From contig NZ_CADFEI010000026.1 in NCBI RefSeq assembly GCF_902833225.1, positions 1 through 64,000 of the forward strand: 64,000 nucleotides of DNA, in the 5' to 3' direction. The notes under the pieces were generated by a model that was given only the letters and a program-made list of their open reading frames with translations, was not told where the DNA came from and did no database searches. Both the position numbers and the translations under genes were made by a program. This DNA comes from Burkholderia sp. BCC1644 (GTDB taxonomy: Bacteria > Pseudomonadota > Gammaproteobacteria > Burkholderiales > Burkholderiaceae). Positions 56,919 through 64,000 of this stretch are shown in pieces; the first letter of the stretch is position 1, and each line of letters opens with the position of its first letter.

Positions 56919-58304
56919 ATGAAACAGCGTGCAAAAGCCAGCCTGTCTGGCGCGATGGCGGACAATCTCGCCAGACAGATCGAGGAAGGCGTGTTGCCGG
57001 CCGGCGCGAAGCTGCCTTCCATCAGGGAATACGCTGAGGCGTCCGGCTGCTCGAAGAACACCGTGATCAGCGCGTTCGAGATGCTCGCGGCCGACGGCCT
57101 GATCGAGCCGCGCCGCGGCTCCGGCTTCTTCGTCACGCGGCGCGCCGCGGCCGCACCCGAGATCGACGAGCCGAGTTCGCTCGACCGCGCGATGGACATC
57201 GTGTGGCTGATGCGCGAGCAGCTGCACGTGAAGCCCGACGTGCTCAATCTCGGCGAAGGTTTCCCGCCGATCGAGTGGCTCGAGGAAACGCGGCTGAACC
57301 AGTACCAGCAGCGCATCATGCGCACGAGCGCCGCGTCGCTGTTCCGCTACGGCAGCCGCTTCGGCTACCTGCCGCTGCGCCAGTCGCTGCAGCAGAAGCT
57401 CGCCGGCTACGAGATCGAGGCGCCGCCCGCGCAGATCGTGCTCACGCATGGCGCAAACCAGGCGATGGACCTCGTGCTGCGCTACTTCGTGCGCCCCGGC
57501 GACACCGTGCTCGTCGACGATCCCGGTTACTACCCGCTGTTCGGCAAGCTGAAGCTGAGCGGCGCGAATATCGTCGGCGTGCCGCGCGAAATCGACGGCC
57601 CCGACGTCGCTAAACTGGCCGAACTGATCGCCGAATACCGGCCGAGGCTGTTCTTCACGCAATCGGTCGGGCACAACCCGACCGCGACCGATACGAGCGC
57701 GGCCAAGGCGCACCGCATCTTGCAGCTCGCCGACGCGCACGATCTGATCATCGTCGAGGACGACGCACTCGCCGACCTGCGGCCGCGCTCGCTCACGCGC
57801 ATCGCGACGCTCGACCAGTTGCGCCGGACGATCTATATCGGCAGTTTCTCGAAGTCGGTGTCGGCTGCGCTGCGGGTCGGTTTCCTTGCGTGCAATGCCG
57901 CGCTTGCCAGCGATCTCGCCGACGTGAAGATGCTGACGCACGTCAGCAGCTCCGAATACTGCGAACGCACGCTCGACGCGATCGTCAGCGACGGACACTT
58001 TCTCAGGCATACGAATCATCTACAGGAGAAACTGCGGCGTGCGACCGGCACCGCGCTCGATGCGCTCGGCCGTCTCGGTGCGGAGGTCTATCGGCCCTGC
58101 GACCAGAACCTGTATCTGTGGGCCGCGCTGCCCGGCTGGCCCGATTCGATGCAGCTCGCGCAGGCGATGCTCGAGCGCGGTGTGATCCTCGCGCCGGGTG
58201 CGGTGTTTTCGCCGCAGGCGGACCGTCCGTCGAAGTATTGCCGGTTCAACGTCGCGTATCTCGCGGACAAGCGGTTCGCGCAGTCGTTGAGTGCGGTCGC
58301 GTAG
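56919..58304 (+). CDS. MocR/PdxR-type regulator (GntR + aminotransferase)
   Basis: 461 residues. Winged helix GntR domain 1-75 (KLPSIREYAEASGCSKNTVI), linker, then an aminotransferase fold I domain with PLP-site GSFSKSVSAALRVGF and QSVGHNPTATDTSAAKAHRI. These proteins sense amino compounds or PLP and usually control the divergent gene, here the HMG-CoA reductase operon. ATG 56919 is chosen because the DNA-binding domain begins right after it. Confidence 0.92.
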   Translation: MKQRAKASLSGAMADNLARQIEEGVLPAGAKLPSIREYAEASGCSKNTVISAFEMLAADGLIEPRRGSGFFVTRRAAAAPEIDEPSSLDRAMDIVWLMREQLHVKPDVLNLGEGFPPIEWLEETRLNQYQQRIMRTSAASLFRYGSRFGYLPLRQSLQQKLAGYEIEAPPAQIVLTHGANQAMDLVLRYFVRPGDTVLVDDPGYYPLFGKLKLSGANIVGVPREIDGPDVAKLAELIAEYRPRLFFTQSVGHNPTATDTSAAKAHRILQLADAHDLIIVEDDALADLRPRSLTRIATLDQLRRTIYIGSFSKSVSAALRVGFLACNAALASDLADVKMLTHVSSSEYCERTLDAIVSDGHFLRHTNHLQEKLRRATGTALDALGRLGAEVYRPCDQNLYLWAALPGWPDSMQLAQAMLERGVILAPGAVFSPQADRPSKYCRFNVAYLADKRFAQSLSAVA

Positions 58305-58312
58305 AAACTAAC

Positions 58313-58337
58313 GCGGGCCGTACAACCACCGGCCCGC
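58313..58337. terminator. Bidirectional hairpin between convergent genes
   Basis: GCGGGCCG (58313-58320) and CGGCCCGC (58330-58337) form a perfect stem between the MocR and epoxide hydrolase stop codons. Confidence 0.65.
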
Positions 58338-58357
58338 ATTCACTGCACCTGCCCCGC

Positions 58358-59635
58358 TTACGCGCGCCGCAACGGCCTGAACCCCGCCCGCACCTCACGC
58401 GCAAACAATTCCGGCTCCTCCCACGCCGCGAAGTGCCCGCCCTTGTCGACTTCGTTGAAGTAGATCAGGTTGCGATAACTGCGCTCGGCCCAACTGCGCG
58501 GCGCTTGATAGATCTCCCCCGGAAACACCGTGATCGCGGCAGGCAACGCGATATCCACCGCGTTGAAGTTGTTCGAGTGATCCTCCCAGTAGATCTGCGC
58601 GGCCGACGTCGCCGTATTCGTCAGCCAGTAGAGCGAAATGTCGTCGAGAATCTCGTCGCGCGGAATCGAGCGCTCCGGCACGCCGCCGCTGTATGTCCAC
58701 TGCGAGATCTTGTCGTACATCCACGCGGCCTGCCCGGACGGTGAATCGGCGAGCGCATAACCGACCGTCTGCGGACGCGTGACCATCATCGCCGAGTAGC
58801 CGCAGTTGTCGCGATAGAACGTCGCGAGCTTCTCGTACGCGGCCTTCTCCTTCGGCGACAGCGAAGCCGGCGCGGGCGAATCCGTCGCGAGCAGCGTCGC
58901 GATGTCCGGCGGCACCGTCGCCGGCATGTTCACGTGAATCCCGGCCAGCCCCTGCACGCGCTGCATCGCCATCCGGTGCGAGATCACCGAGCCGCAGTCG
59001 CCGCCCTGCGACACGAAGCGCGTATAACCGAGCCGCGCCATCAGCTCGCCCCACGCACGCGCGATGTGGTCGGAGCCCCAGCCGGTTTTCGTCGGCCGGC
59101 CCGAGAAGCCGAAGCCCGGCAACGACGGCACGACGACGTGGAACGCATCGTCCGCGCTCGCGCCATGCGCGGTCGGGTCGGTCAGCGGGCCGATCGCCTT
59201 CAGCAGCTCGAAGATCGAACCGGGCCAGCCGTGCGTCATGATCATCGGCATCGCGTTCTCGTGCCGCGAACGCACATGGATGAAGTGAATGTCGAGCCCG
59301 TCGATTTCCGTGATGAACATCGGGAAACCGTTCAGGCGCGCCTCGCCCTTGCGCCAGTCGTAGTCGGTGCCCCAGTAGCGCAGCAGCGCCTGCATGCGCG
59401 CGAGCCGCACGCCTTGCGATTCGTCGGCGACGGTCTCGCGGCCCGGCCAGCGCGTCGCGGCGATGCGGCGGCGCAGGTCGGCGACGGCTTCATCGGGAAT
59501 GTGTGCGGTGAACGGACGTATGCCGCTCGCGCCGGTTGCGGCATGCAGCGCGGTGGGCAACATCGCCGAGACCCCGGCGGCCACGGAAGTGGCCAGCAGG
59601 TGGCGACGCATCGGGGAAAACGGTGTGGAAGACAT
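58358..59635 (-). CDS. Exported epoxide hydrolase (EHN-domain type)
   Basis: 425 residues. MRRHLLATSVAAGVSAML is a Tat/Sec signal region ending at LHAA. Next come the epoxide-hydrolase N-terminal domain (IPDEAVADLRRRIAATRWPG), the HGWPGSIFELLKAIGPL oxyanion segment, nucleophile Asp in SQGGDCGSVISHRMA and catalytic His in NEVDKGGHFAAWEEPELFA. AGGAGATGCC lies before ATG 59635. Substrate unknown. Confidence 0.92.
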   Translation of the reverse strand: MSSTPFSPMRRHLLATSVAAGVSAMLPTALHAATGASGIRPFTAHIPDEAVADLRRRIAATRWPGRETVADESQGVRLARMQALLRYWGTDYDWRKGEARLNGFPMFITEIDGLDIHFIHVRSRHENAMPMIMTHGWPGSIFELLKAIGPLTDPTAHGASADDAFHVVVPSLPGFGFSGRPTKTGWGSDHIARAWGELMARLGYTRFVSQGGDCGSVISHRMAMQRVQGLAGIHVNMPATVPPDIATLLATDSPAPASLSPKEKAAYEKLATFYRDNCGYSAMMVTRPQTVGYALADSPSGQAAWMYDKISQWTYSGGVPERSIPRDEILDDISLYWLTNTATSAAQIYWEDHSNNFNAVDIALPAAITVFPGEIYQAPRSWAERSYRNLIYFNEVDKGGHFAAWEEPELFAREVRAGFRPLRRA

Positions 59636-59837
59636 CGTTCGGCATCTCCTTTCGTGAAGTGGAAAGTGAACATGCCGCGCGCGGGATCGCGCCCAGGCTT
59701 TCAATCCGGCGCGCCCTCGTCACGCGGCGTCGCCCATTTGAAAGGTCTGATGTATCCCGGATTTGTCTGATTTGTACGCGTTTGTAGTTGCTGCGCGGCG
59801 AGCGGCGCGCACCGCCGCCCGCTCGCCGGTGCCACGC

Positions 59838-60542
59838 TCAGAGCGCCTTGACGATCGCGCCGTCGACGCGAATGTTCTGCCCGGTGATGTAGCCCGCGCC
59901 GTCCGACAGCAGGAACGCGACCGTCTTCGCGATCTCGCCGGTCTTGCCGAAACGGCCGGCTGGAATGCGCGCGACGATCTCCGGGGTTTCCGGCCAGCTG
60001 TCGATGAAGCCCGGCAGCACCGCGTTCATCCGGATGTTCTCGGCCGCATAGCGTTCCGCGTACAGGCGCGTCCACGCGCTCAGCGCCGCGCGCAGCGTCG
60101 ACGACACCGGCATCGGCTGCTCGGGCGCGTCCGCCGCGAAGCTCGAGATGTTGACCACCGCGCCGCCGCCCTGCTTCTGGAAGATCGGCGTCACGCGGCG
60201 CATCACGCGCACCACGTTCAGCAGGATCAGGTCGAGCCCCGCGTGCCAGTTGTCGTCGGTGATCGCCAGCAGATCGCCCTTCGGCGGATGGCCGGTGTTG
60301 TTCACGACCGCGTCGATCCGGCCGTAGCGCGCGACCGTTTCCTGGACGAGCCTGTCGATATCGGCTTCTTCCGTCACCGAGCCTTCGATGCCGAAGCCGC
60401 CCAGTTCCTCGCCGAGCGCCACCGCGCTGCCCGACGGCGACATCAGCGCGACGCGATAGCCCGTCGCCGCCAGTTCGCGCGCGATCGCCGCGCCCATGCC
60501 CTTGCCCGCCGCCGTGATCAACGCTACTTTTTCTACAGTCAC
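59838..60542 (-). CDS. Atypical short-chain dehydrogenase/reductase
   Basis: 234 residues. The Rossmann motif ITAAGKGMGAAIARELAATG and NNTG at about 80 are normal, but where SDRs have Tyr-X3-Lys this protein reads PVSSTLRAALSAWTRL, so both Tyr and Lys are replaced. It may be a non-redox or altered-mechanism family member. Start is GTG 60542 with AGGAG 6-7 bases upstream. Divergent from the LysR gene. Confidence 0.85.
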   Translation of the reverse strand: MTVEKVALITAAGKGMGAAIARELAATGYRVALMSPSGSAVALGEELGGFGIEGSVTEEADIDRLVQETVARYGRIDAVVNNTGHPPKGDLLAITDDNWHAGLDLILLNVVRVMRRVTPIFQKQGGGAVVNISSFAADAPEQPMPVSSTLRAALSAWTRLYAERYAAENIRMNAVLPGFIDSWPETPEIVARIPAGRFGKTGEIAKTVAFLLSDGAGYITGQNIRVDGAIVKAL

Positions 60543-60676
60543 GATTTGCTCCTCGTTCCGGTTATGCCGCCGCGCAGCCGCCATTCGGCGCGCCATGGTG
60601 GTAATGTAGGCGCATCACATCCGACTGTCGAACCAGTATTTCTGCCGCCAGCCGATAGTTTTTCTACAGCCTGACG

Positions 60677-61570
60677 ATGCCGCCACGCCCTTCCCGCCTG
60701 CCGCCGCTGAATGCGCTTCGTGCGTTCGAAGTGTCCGCGCGGCACCTGAATTTCCGCGCCGCGGCCGACGAGATCGGCGTCACGCAGGGCGCCGTCGCGC
60801 AGCAGGTGCGCCACCTCGAGGACGTGCTCGGCCTGAAGCTGTTCGAGCGCCTGCCGCGCGGCCTTGCGCTCACGCACGACGGCGCCGCGTATTTCTCCGA
60901 CGTGCAGCGCGCGCTGCACGCGATCGCCGACGCGACCGACAAACTCGTGAAGCGGCGCGCGGCGCTGACGATCAGCACGACACCGTCATTCGCGTCGAAG
61001 TGGCTGATCCCGCGGCTCGCGCACTTCACCGAAGCCCATCCCGACTACGACGTGCGCGTGATCGCCGATCCGCAGATCGCGACGTTCCGCCACGACGGCG
61101 TCGATCTCGCGATTCGTTACGGCAAACCGCCGTTCGGCAAGCATCTCGTCGCGCATGCGCTGTTTCCGCTCGATGTGTGTGCCGTGTGCAGCCCGACCGT
61201 GCTGGCCGCGCCGGCTTCACCGCGTGCGCTGGCCGGTCAGGTGCTGCTGCACGACGCGCACGACCTGTGGCCCGAGTTCCTTGCAGCGATGCCGGAGCCC
61301 GTCGATATCGATCCGCACAAGGGGCTGCGCTTCAACCAGACCTCGCTCGCGATCGATGCGGCCGTCGCCGGCCAGGGCATCGCGCTCGCGACCGATCCGC
61401 TCGTCGAGCGCGACATCGCCGCCGGCCGGCTGTGCAAGCCGTTCGATTTCGCGTTTCCGCTGTCGATGGGGTTCTATCTCGTGTATCCGGCCGAGCGGCG
61501 CGACGACGATGCGATCGCGGTGATGCGCGAGTGGATGACCGGGCAGGCGGTGGCGGACGGACGGCCTTGA
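60677..61570 (+). CDS. LysR-type regulator, GcvA-like
   Basis: 297 residues: RLPPLNALRAFEVSARHLNF and GVTQGAVAQQVRHLEDVLG match the GcvA/AmpR branch. Divergent from the atypical SDR gene. TTTTTCTACAG occurs at 60659-60669 and again at 60528-60538 at the start of the SDR gene, a possible direct-repeat binding site. Confidence 0.9.
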   Translation: MPPRPSRLPPLNALRAFEVSARHLNFRAAADEIGVTQGAVAQQVRHLEDVLGLKLFERLPRGLALTHDGAAYFSDVQRALHAIADATDKLVKRRAALTISTTPSFASKWLIPRLAHFTEAHPDYDVRVIADPQIATFRHDGVDLAIRYGKPPFGKHLVAHALFPLDVCAVCSPTVLAAPASPRALAGQVLLHDAHDLWPEFLAAMPEPVDIDPHKGLRFNQTSLAIDAAVAGQGIALATDPLVERDIAAGRLCKPFDFAFPLSMGFYLVYPAERRDDDAIAVMREWMTGQAVADGRP

Positions 61571-61604
61571 ACGCCTTGAAAGCCTTGAACGTCCTGCGTC
61601 AGCG

Positions 61605-62195
61605 TCAGGGGGCGATCCAGCGCGCTGCGTAGCCGCTTGCGCCGTTCAGATCGAACACCGCCCGGCGATGCCCTGCACGCGCGAGTTCGAGCCAGTCGAT
61701 GCGCGTGACCGTCATGTGGATCAGACAGAAGTTTTCGTAGCCGTCGCCGGTTGGCGCGGTGTTGTCGAGATGCGCTTCTTCCGGTGAGTTGATCACCGTG
61801 CCGGGCGGCAACGGCGCCCGATACAGCAGCAGCGTATGCGGACGGCTCGATTCCCAGATCGCACGCCGCTGCGCTTCGTCTTCGCAGATCGACGCAACGC
61901 CTTCCGCGCGAATCTGCACGAGCGCGTCGAGATCGTTGGCGACGATCGAGATGCGCGGATCGCGGCGCAACTCCGCGACTTTCTCCGAGCGCGCATCGGT
62001 ATGAAACGACAGCACGCGATCGGCACGGCTCACCTGACGCAATACGATCGTCCGAACCTTCGGCGCGCCGTCGAGGCCGAGCGTAGCCGCCTGCAGCATC
62101 GTGAACGGCGAGCGCTTCATGCTCACGCCGGATTCGAGGCAAGACCAGACGCGGTCGTACGTTTGCGCGAGCGATTCGGAGGTCGAGTCGGACAT
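61605..62195 (-). CDS. PNPOx-like FMN-binding protein
   Basis: 196 residues of the pyridoxamine 5'-phosphate oxidase-like split barrel: SPFTMLQAATLGLDGAPKVR, TIVLRQVSRADRVLSFHTDA, RSEKVAELRRDPRISIV. Similar proteins bind FMN or heme; full PNPOx activity is not evident. ATG 62195 chosen by family start; ribosome-binding site is weak. Confidence 0.86.
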   Translation of the reverse strand: MSDSTSESLAQTYDRVWSCLESGVSMKRSPFTMLQAATLGLDGAPKVRTIVLRQVSRADRVLSFHTDARSEKVAELRRDPRISIVANDLDALVQIRAEGVASICEDEAQRRAIWESSRPHTLLLYRAPLPPGTVINSPEEAHLDNTAPTGDGYENFCLIHMTVTRIDWLELARAGHRRAVFDLNGASGYAARWIAP

Positions 62196-62291
62196 GAGGC
62201 GGCGGCGATCGTCAGTGTGTCGATCGCACAAGCTTAACCGTTTGTTCGGGCGACGACTCGCGTGCGACGCGGGCCGCCGCGCTCGAGCCGA

Positions 62292-62483
62292 TCAGTTATA
62301 GCCGAGCACGACCGGCGCGGCATCGCCGGCATCGGTCGCCGGCTCCGCGCCGAAGCGGCCGAGCACGTCGGCCACATACTGCGGCCCGGCGCTGATCTGC
62401 GACGAGCGATGCTTTGCCGGCCGATTATCGCCTGCGCCCGACACTGCGCCCATCGATGCCGTTTCGTTGACGGTGATATTCAC
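62292..62483 (-). CDS. 63-residue protein of unknown function, coupled to aminotransferase
   Basis: Starts with GTG 62483. Its ribosome-binding site GAGGAGA (62497-62491) overlaps the stop codon of the aminotransferase gene. The product is small, polar, with no Cys and a Gly/Ala/Asp-rich C-terminal half ending VVLGYN. No family recognised. The tight coupling argues for a real gene working with the aminotransferase. Confidence 0.6.
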   Translation of the reverse strand: MNITVNETASMGAVSGAGDNRPAKHRSSQISAGPQYVADVLGRFGAEPATDAGDAAPVVLGYN

Positions 62484-62495
62484 GTTGATGTCTCC

Positions 62496-63695
62496 TCACG
62501 CGGCCAGCGCCGCTCCATACGCGCGCACGAGGCGCGCGACGCCTTCCCGGATCGCATCGACGTCCGGCGCGGCGAACGACAGGCGCAGCGACGCTGCGTC
62601 GACGTTGTCCGCGAAGAACGCCTTGCCGGGTACGAACACGATCTTGTTGGCGATCGCCTGTTGCAGCAGCACGTCCGACGACACCGCGCCGATCCGCGCC
62701 CACACGAACATCCCGCCTGCGGGACGATGGAATTCGATCGCATCGCCGAACCCGTCGCGCAGCGCGTCGCACATCGCGTCGCATTTGCGCTGGTACGCGG
62801 CCGTGATGCGCGGCAGGTGGCGTTCGAGCGCGCCGTCGGCCAGGTATTCGGCGGCGGCGGCCTGCGTCCACGGCGCGCTGCACAAGTCGACCGTCTGCTT
62901 CGCGATCACGCAGCGCCGCGCGATCTCGGCCGGCGCGATCGTCCAGCCCACGCGCAGCCCCGGCGCGACGATCTTCGACAGGCTCGCGAAATGCACGATC
63001 CAGTCGCGCGCGCCGTCCACTTCACCGGCCAGCGCGAGCATCGACGGCACGGCTTCGCCCGCGAAACGCAGGTCGCCGTACGGATCGTCCTCGATGATCA
63101 GGAAACGGTATTGCACCGCGAGACGCAGCAGCTTCAGCCGGCGTTCGCGCGTGAGCGTCGCGCCCGTGGGGTTCGCGAAGGTCGGAACGGTGTAAAGCAG
63201 CTTCGGTTGCGCGATCGCGCCGGATGCGAGTTGCTCGGCAAGACGGTCGACGTCGAGCCCTTCTCCGTCGACGGGAATCGTCACGATGCGCGCCTGCTGC
63301 AGACGCATCGCCTGCAGCGTGGCCGGGTAGGCCGGCTGTTCGGTCAGCACGACGTCGCCGGGCGACACCATCACGCGCAGCAGCAGGTCGAGGCCCTGCT
63401 GCGAGCCCGTCGTGACGAGCAGTTCGGCTGCCGTGCACGCGACGCCGCGACGCGCCATCAGCGCGATCAGTTGCTGCTTCAGTTCGGCGAGGCCGTCGGT
63501 CGGGCCGTATTGCAGGCAGCGCACGGGTTGCGCGTACGCGCGTTCGGCGGCCGCGTTCAGGCCGTCGACATCGAACAGGTCGCTGGCCGGGTAGCCGCCC
63601 GCGAAGGAAATCATGCCCGGTTCGGACAGGTACTTGAACAACTCGCGAATCGGCGAGCCGGCGGGATTCTGGAATGAGGGAGTGAACGCGTACAT
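62496..63695 (-). CDS. PLP-dependent aminotransferase (class I/II, LysN-like)
   Basis: 399 residues. MISFAGGYPASDLFDVDGL, TTGSQQGLDLLLRVMVSPGD, NPTGATLTRERR and the PLP-Lys region FASLSKIVAPGLRVGW place it with 2-aminoadipate/multi-substrate aminotransferases. It lacks the GntR domain of MocR proteins. ATG 63695 starts the conserved part; a Met 25 codons earlier (63770) is in frame but poorly supported. Confidence 0.9.
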   Translation of the reverse strand: MYAFTPSFQNPAGSPIRELFKYLSEPGMISFAGGYPASDLFDVDGLNAAAERAYAQPVRCLQYGPTDGLAELKQQLIALMARRGVACTAAELLVTTGSQQGLDLLLRVMVSPGDVVLTEQPAYPATLQAMRLQQARIVTIPVDGEGLDVDRLAEQLASGAIAQPKLLYTVPTFANPTGATLTRERRLKLLRLAVQYRFLIIEDDPYGDLRFAGEAVPSMLALAGEVDGARDWIVHFASLSKIVAPGLRVGWTIAPAEIARRCVIAKQTVDLCSAPWTQAAAAEYLADGALERHLPRITAAYQRKCDAMCDALRDGFGDAIEFHRPAGGMFVWARIGAVSSDVLLQQAIANKIVFVPGKAFFADNVDAASLRLSFAAPDVDAIREGVARLVRAYGAALAA

Positions 63696-63887
63696 GTCGT
63701 CGTGAGCTGGAGGGCGCGGACGGCCGGGATAGCCGCCAAATGCCTGCCGCCGGGGTGCTTCTGGCGCCACGGCGGTGAATTCGAGCCACGATTGTCGATA
63801 GTCATTAAGGGCTCGGCAAACGATATCTATGCACTAGGTCTTGCGGTTTGGTCATTAAATGGGGGGGCAGGTTACGGGTATGCGCTG
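63696..63887. other. Non-coding stretch upstream of aminotransferase gene
   Basis: No gene seen. Contains an A+T-rich patch (63790-63865) with a repeated GTCATTAA (63801-63808 and 63851-63858) and a run of seven G. Likely promoter of the aminotransferase gene. Confidence 0.45.
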
Positions 63888-63998
63888 TCAATCCAGATCG
63901 ATGGCAAGCATCCACGGCAGGCAAGGCCAGCCGCGCTTGGGAACAACCCCTGTGCTGCGCAGGGCCCGCTCGAACGTGATACTCCTGTTCACCGGTTC
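63888..63998 (-). CDS. Possible C-terminal end of a gene running off the window
   Basis: A minus-strand frame open from the edge reads 36 residues including ITFERALRSTGVVPKRGWPC and ends LPWMLAIDLD before TGA at 63888. It reads like natural protein but no family is recognised and no start is visible. Confidence 0.3.
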   Translation of the reverse strand, partial: EPVNRSITFERALRSTGVVPKRGWPCLPWMLAIDLD

Positions 63999-64000
63999 GC

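Noticed and set aside
61565..61591. Three 9-bp CCTTGAA(C/A)G repeats at the end of the LysR gene
   Set aside because: Too short and few to be a meaningful element; partly within the coding end.
62292..62483. RiPP/peptide natural-product precursor for the 63-codon gene
   Set aside because: No modifying enzyme, protease or dedicated exporter lies nearby and the core lacks Cys or a clear leader cleavage site; kept only as an unknown small protein.

Overview
The window is GC-rich (roughly two-thirds G+C), gene-dense DNA that reads as an accessory-rich replicon of a Burkholderia cepacia complex bacterium. The species group is inferred mainly from the convergent rpfF/rpfR pair at the left end (BDSF quorum-sensing synthase and its PAS-GGDEF-EAL receptor), and is supported by a Porin_4-type porin, a DUF4148 protein and many LysR-controlled catabolic cassettes. 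No rRNA, tRNA, CRISPR array or intact prophage was seen.

Layout, left to right. 1-103: tail of an IS110-type transposase. 508-3423: rpfF and rpfR, tail to tail. 3987-11044: 5-oxoprolinase, MFS transporter and DUF1445 protein on the minus strand, with a divergent LysR gene; this looks like D-glutamate/5-oxoproline use. 11199-14377: a membrane protein, a large exported protein and an ABM-fold protein. 14443-20623: a sulfatase operon (MFS importer, lipoprotein arylsulfatase, exported formylglycine-generating-type enzyme, MetQ-like lipoprotein, YkgJ-like Cys-cluster protein). 20751-25404: a DMT exporter, a 27-residue membrane peptide, an alcohol dehydrogenase remnant, and a porin / solute-binding protein / M20 amidohydrolase cassette with a divergent LysR (25541-26500). 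26564-28678: a CIRCE-controlled groESL copy with its own promoter and terminator. 28712-35699: LysR plus CitE-like lyase, class III CoA-transferase, exported amidohydrolase, AtoE-like permease and exported MmgE/PrpD protein, probably for uptake and breakdown of a small carboxylic acid. 35809-39184: LysE exporter, an attenuator-like leader (36588-36750), small proteins, a PtsN-like IIA protein and a degenerate ArgB-like protein.

39242-43956 is the most striking locus: rhodanese, serine O-acetyltransferase, XRE regulator, family 2A (SrpI-like) encapsulin and a cysteine desulfurase with a 250-residue low-complexity N-terminal extension. It should make a protein nanocompartment holding cysteine desulfurase. 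A 13-bp motif is repeated upstream of the rhodanese gene and upstream of the shell gene.

44322-47001 carries an amidase, an exported alpha/beta hydrolase and a DUF4148 protein. 47568-51358 is a type VI effector pair, Tle3 phospholipase and Tla3 adaptor, with no VgrG or recognisable immunity gene beside it. 51658-53246 holds a cytochrome P460 and an exported hydrolase. 53505-58304 holds class II HMG-CoA reductase, a two-gene TctA-like transporter and a divergent MocR regulator with a clear dyad operator. 58358-63695 holds an exported epoxide hydrolase, an atypical SDR, a LysR, a PNPOx-like protein, and an aminotransferase coupled to a 63-codon small gene. A possible truncated gene runs off the right edge. 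Hairpin terminators separate most convergent pairs.
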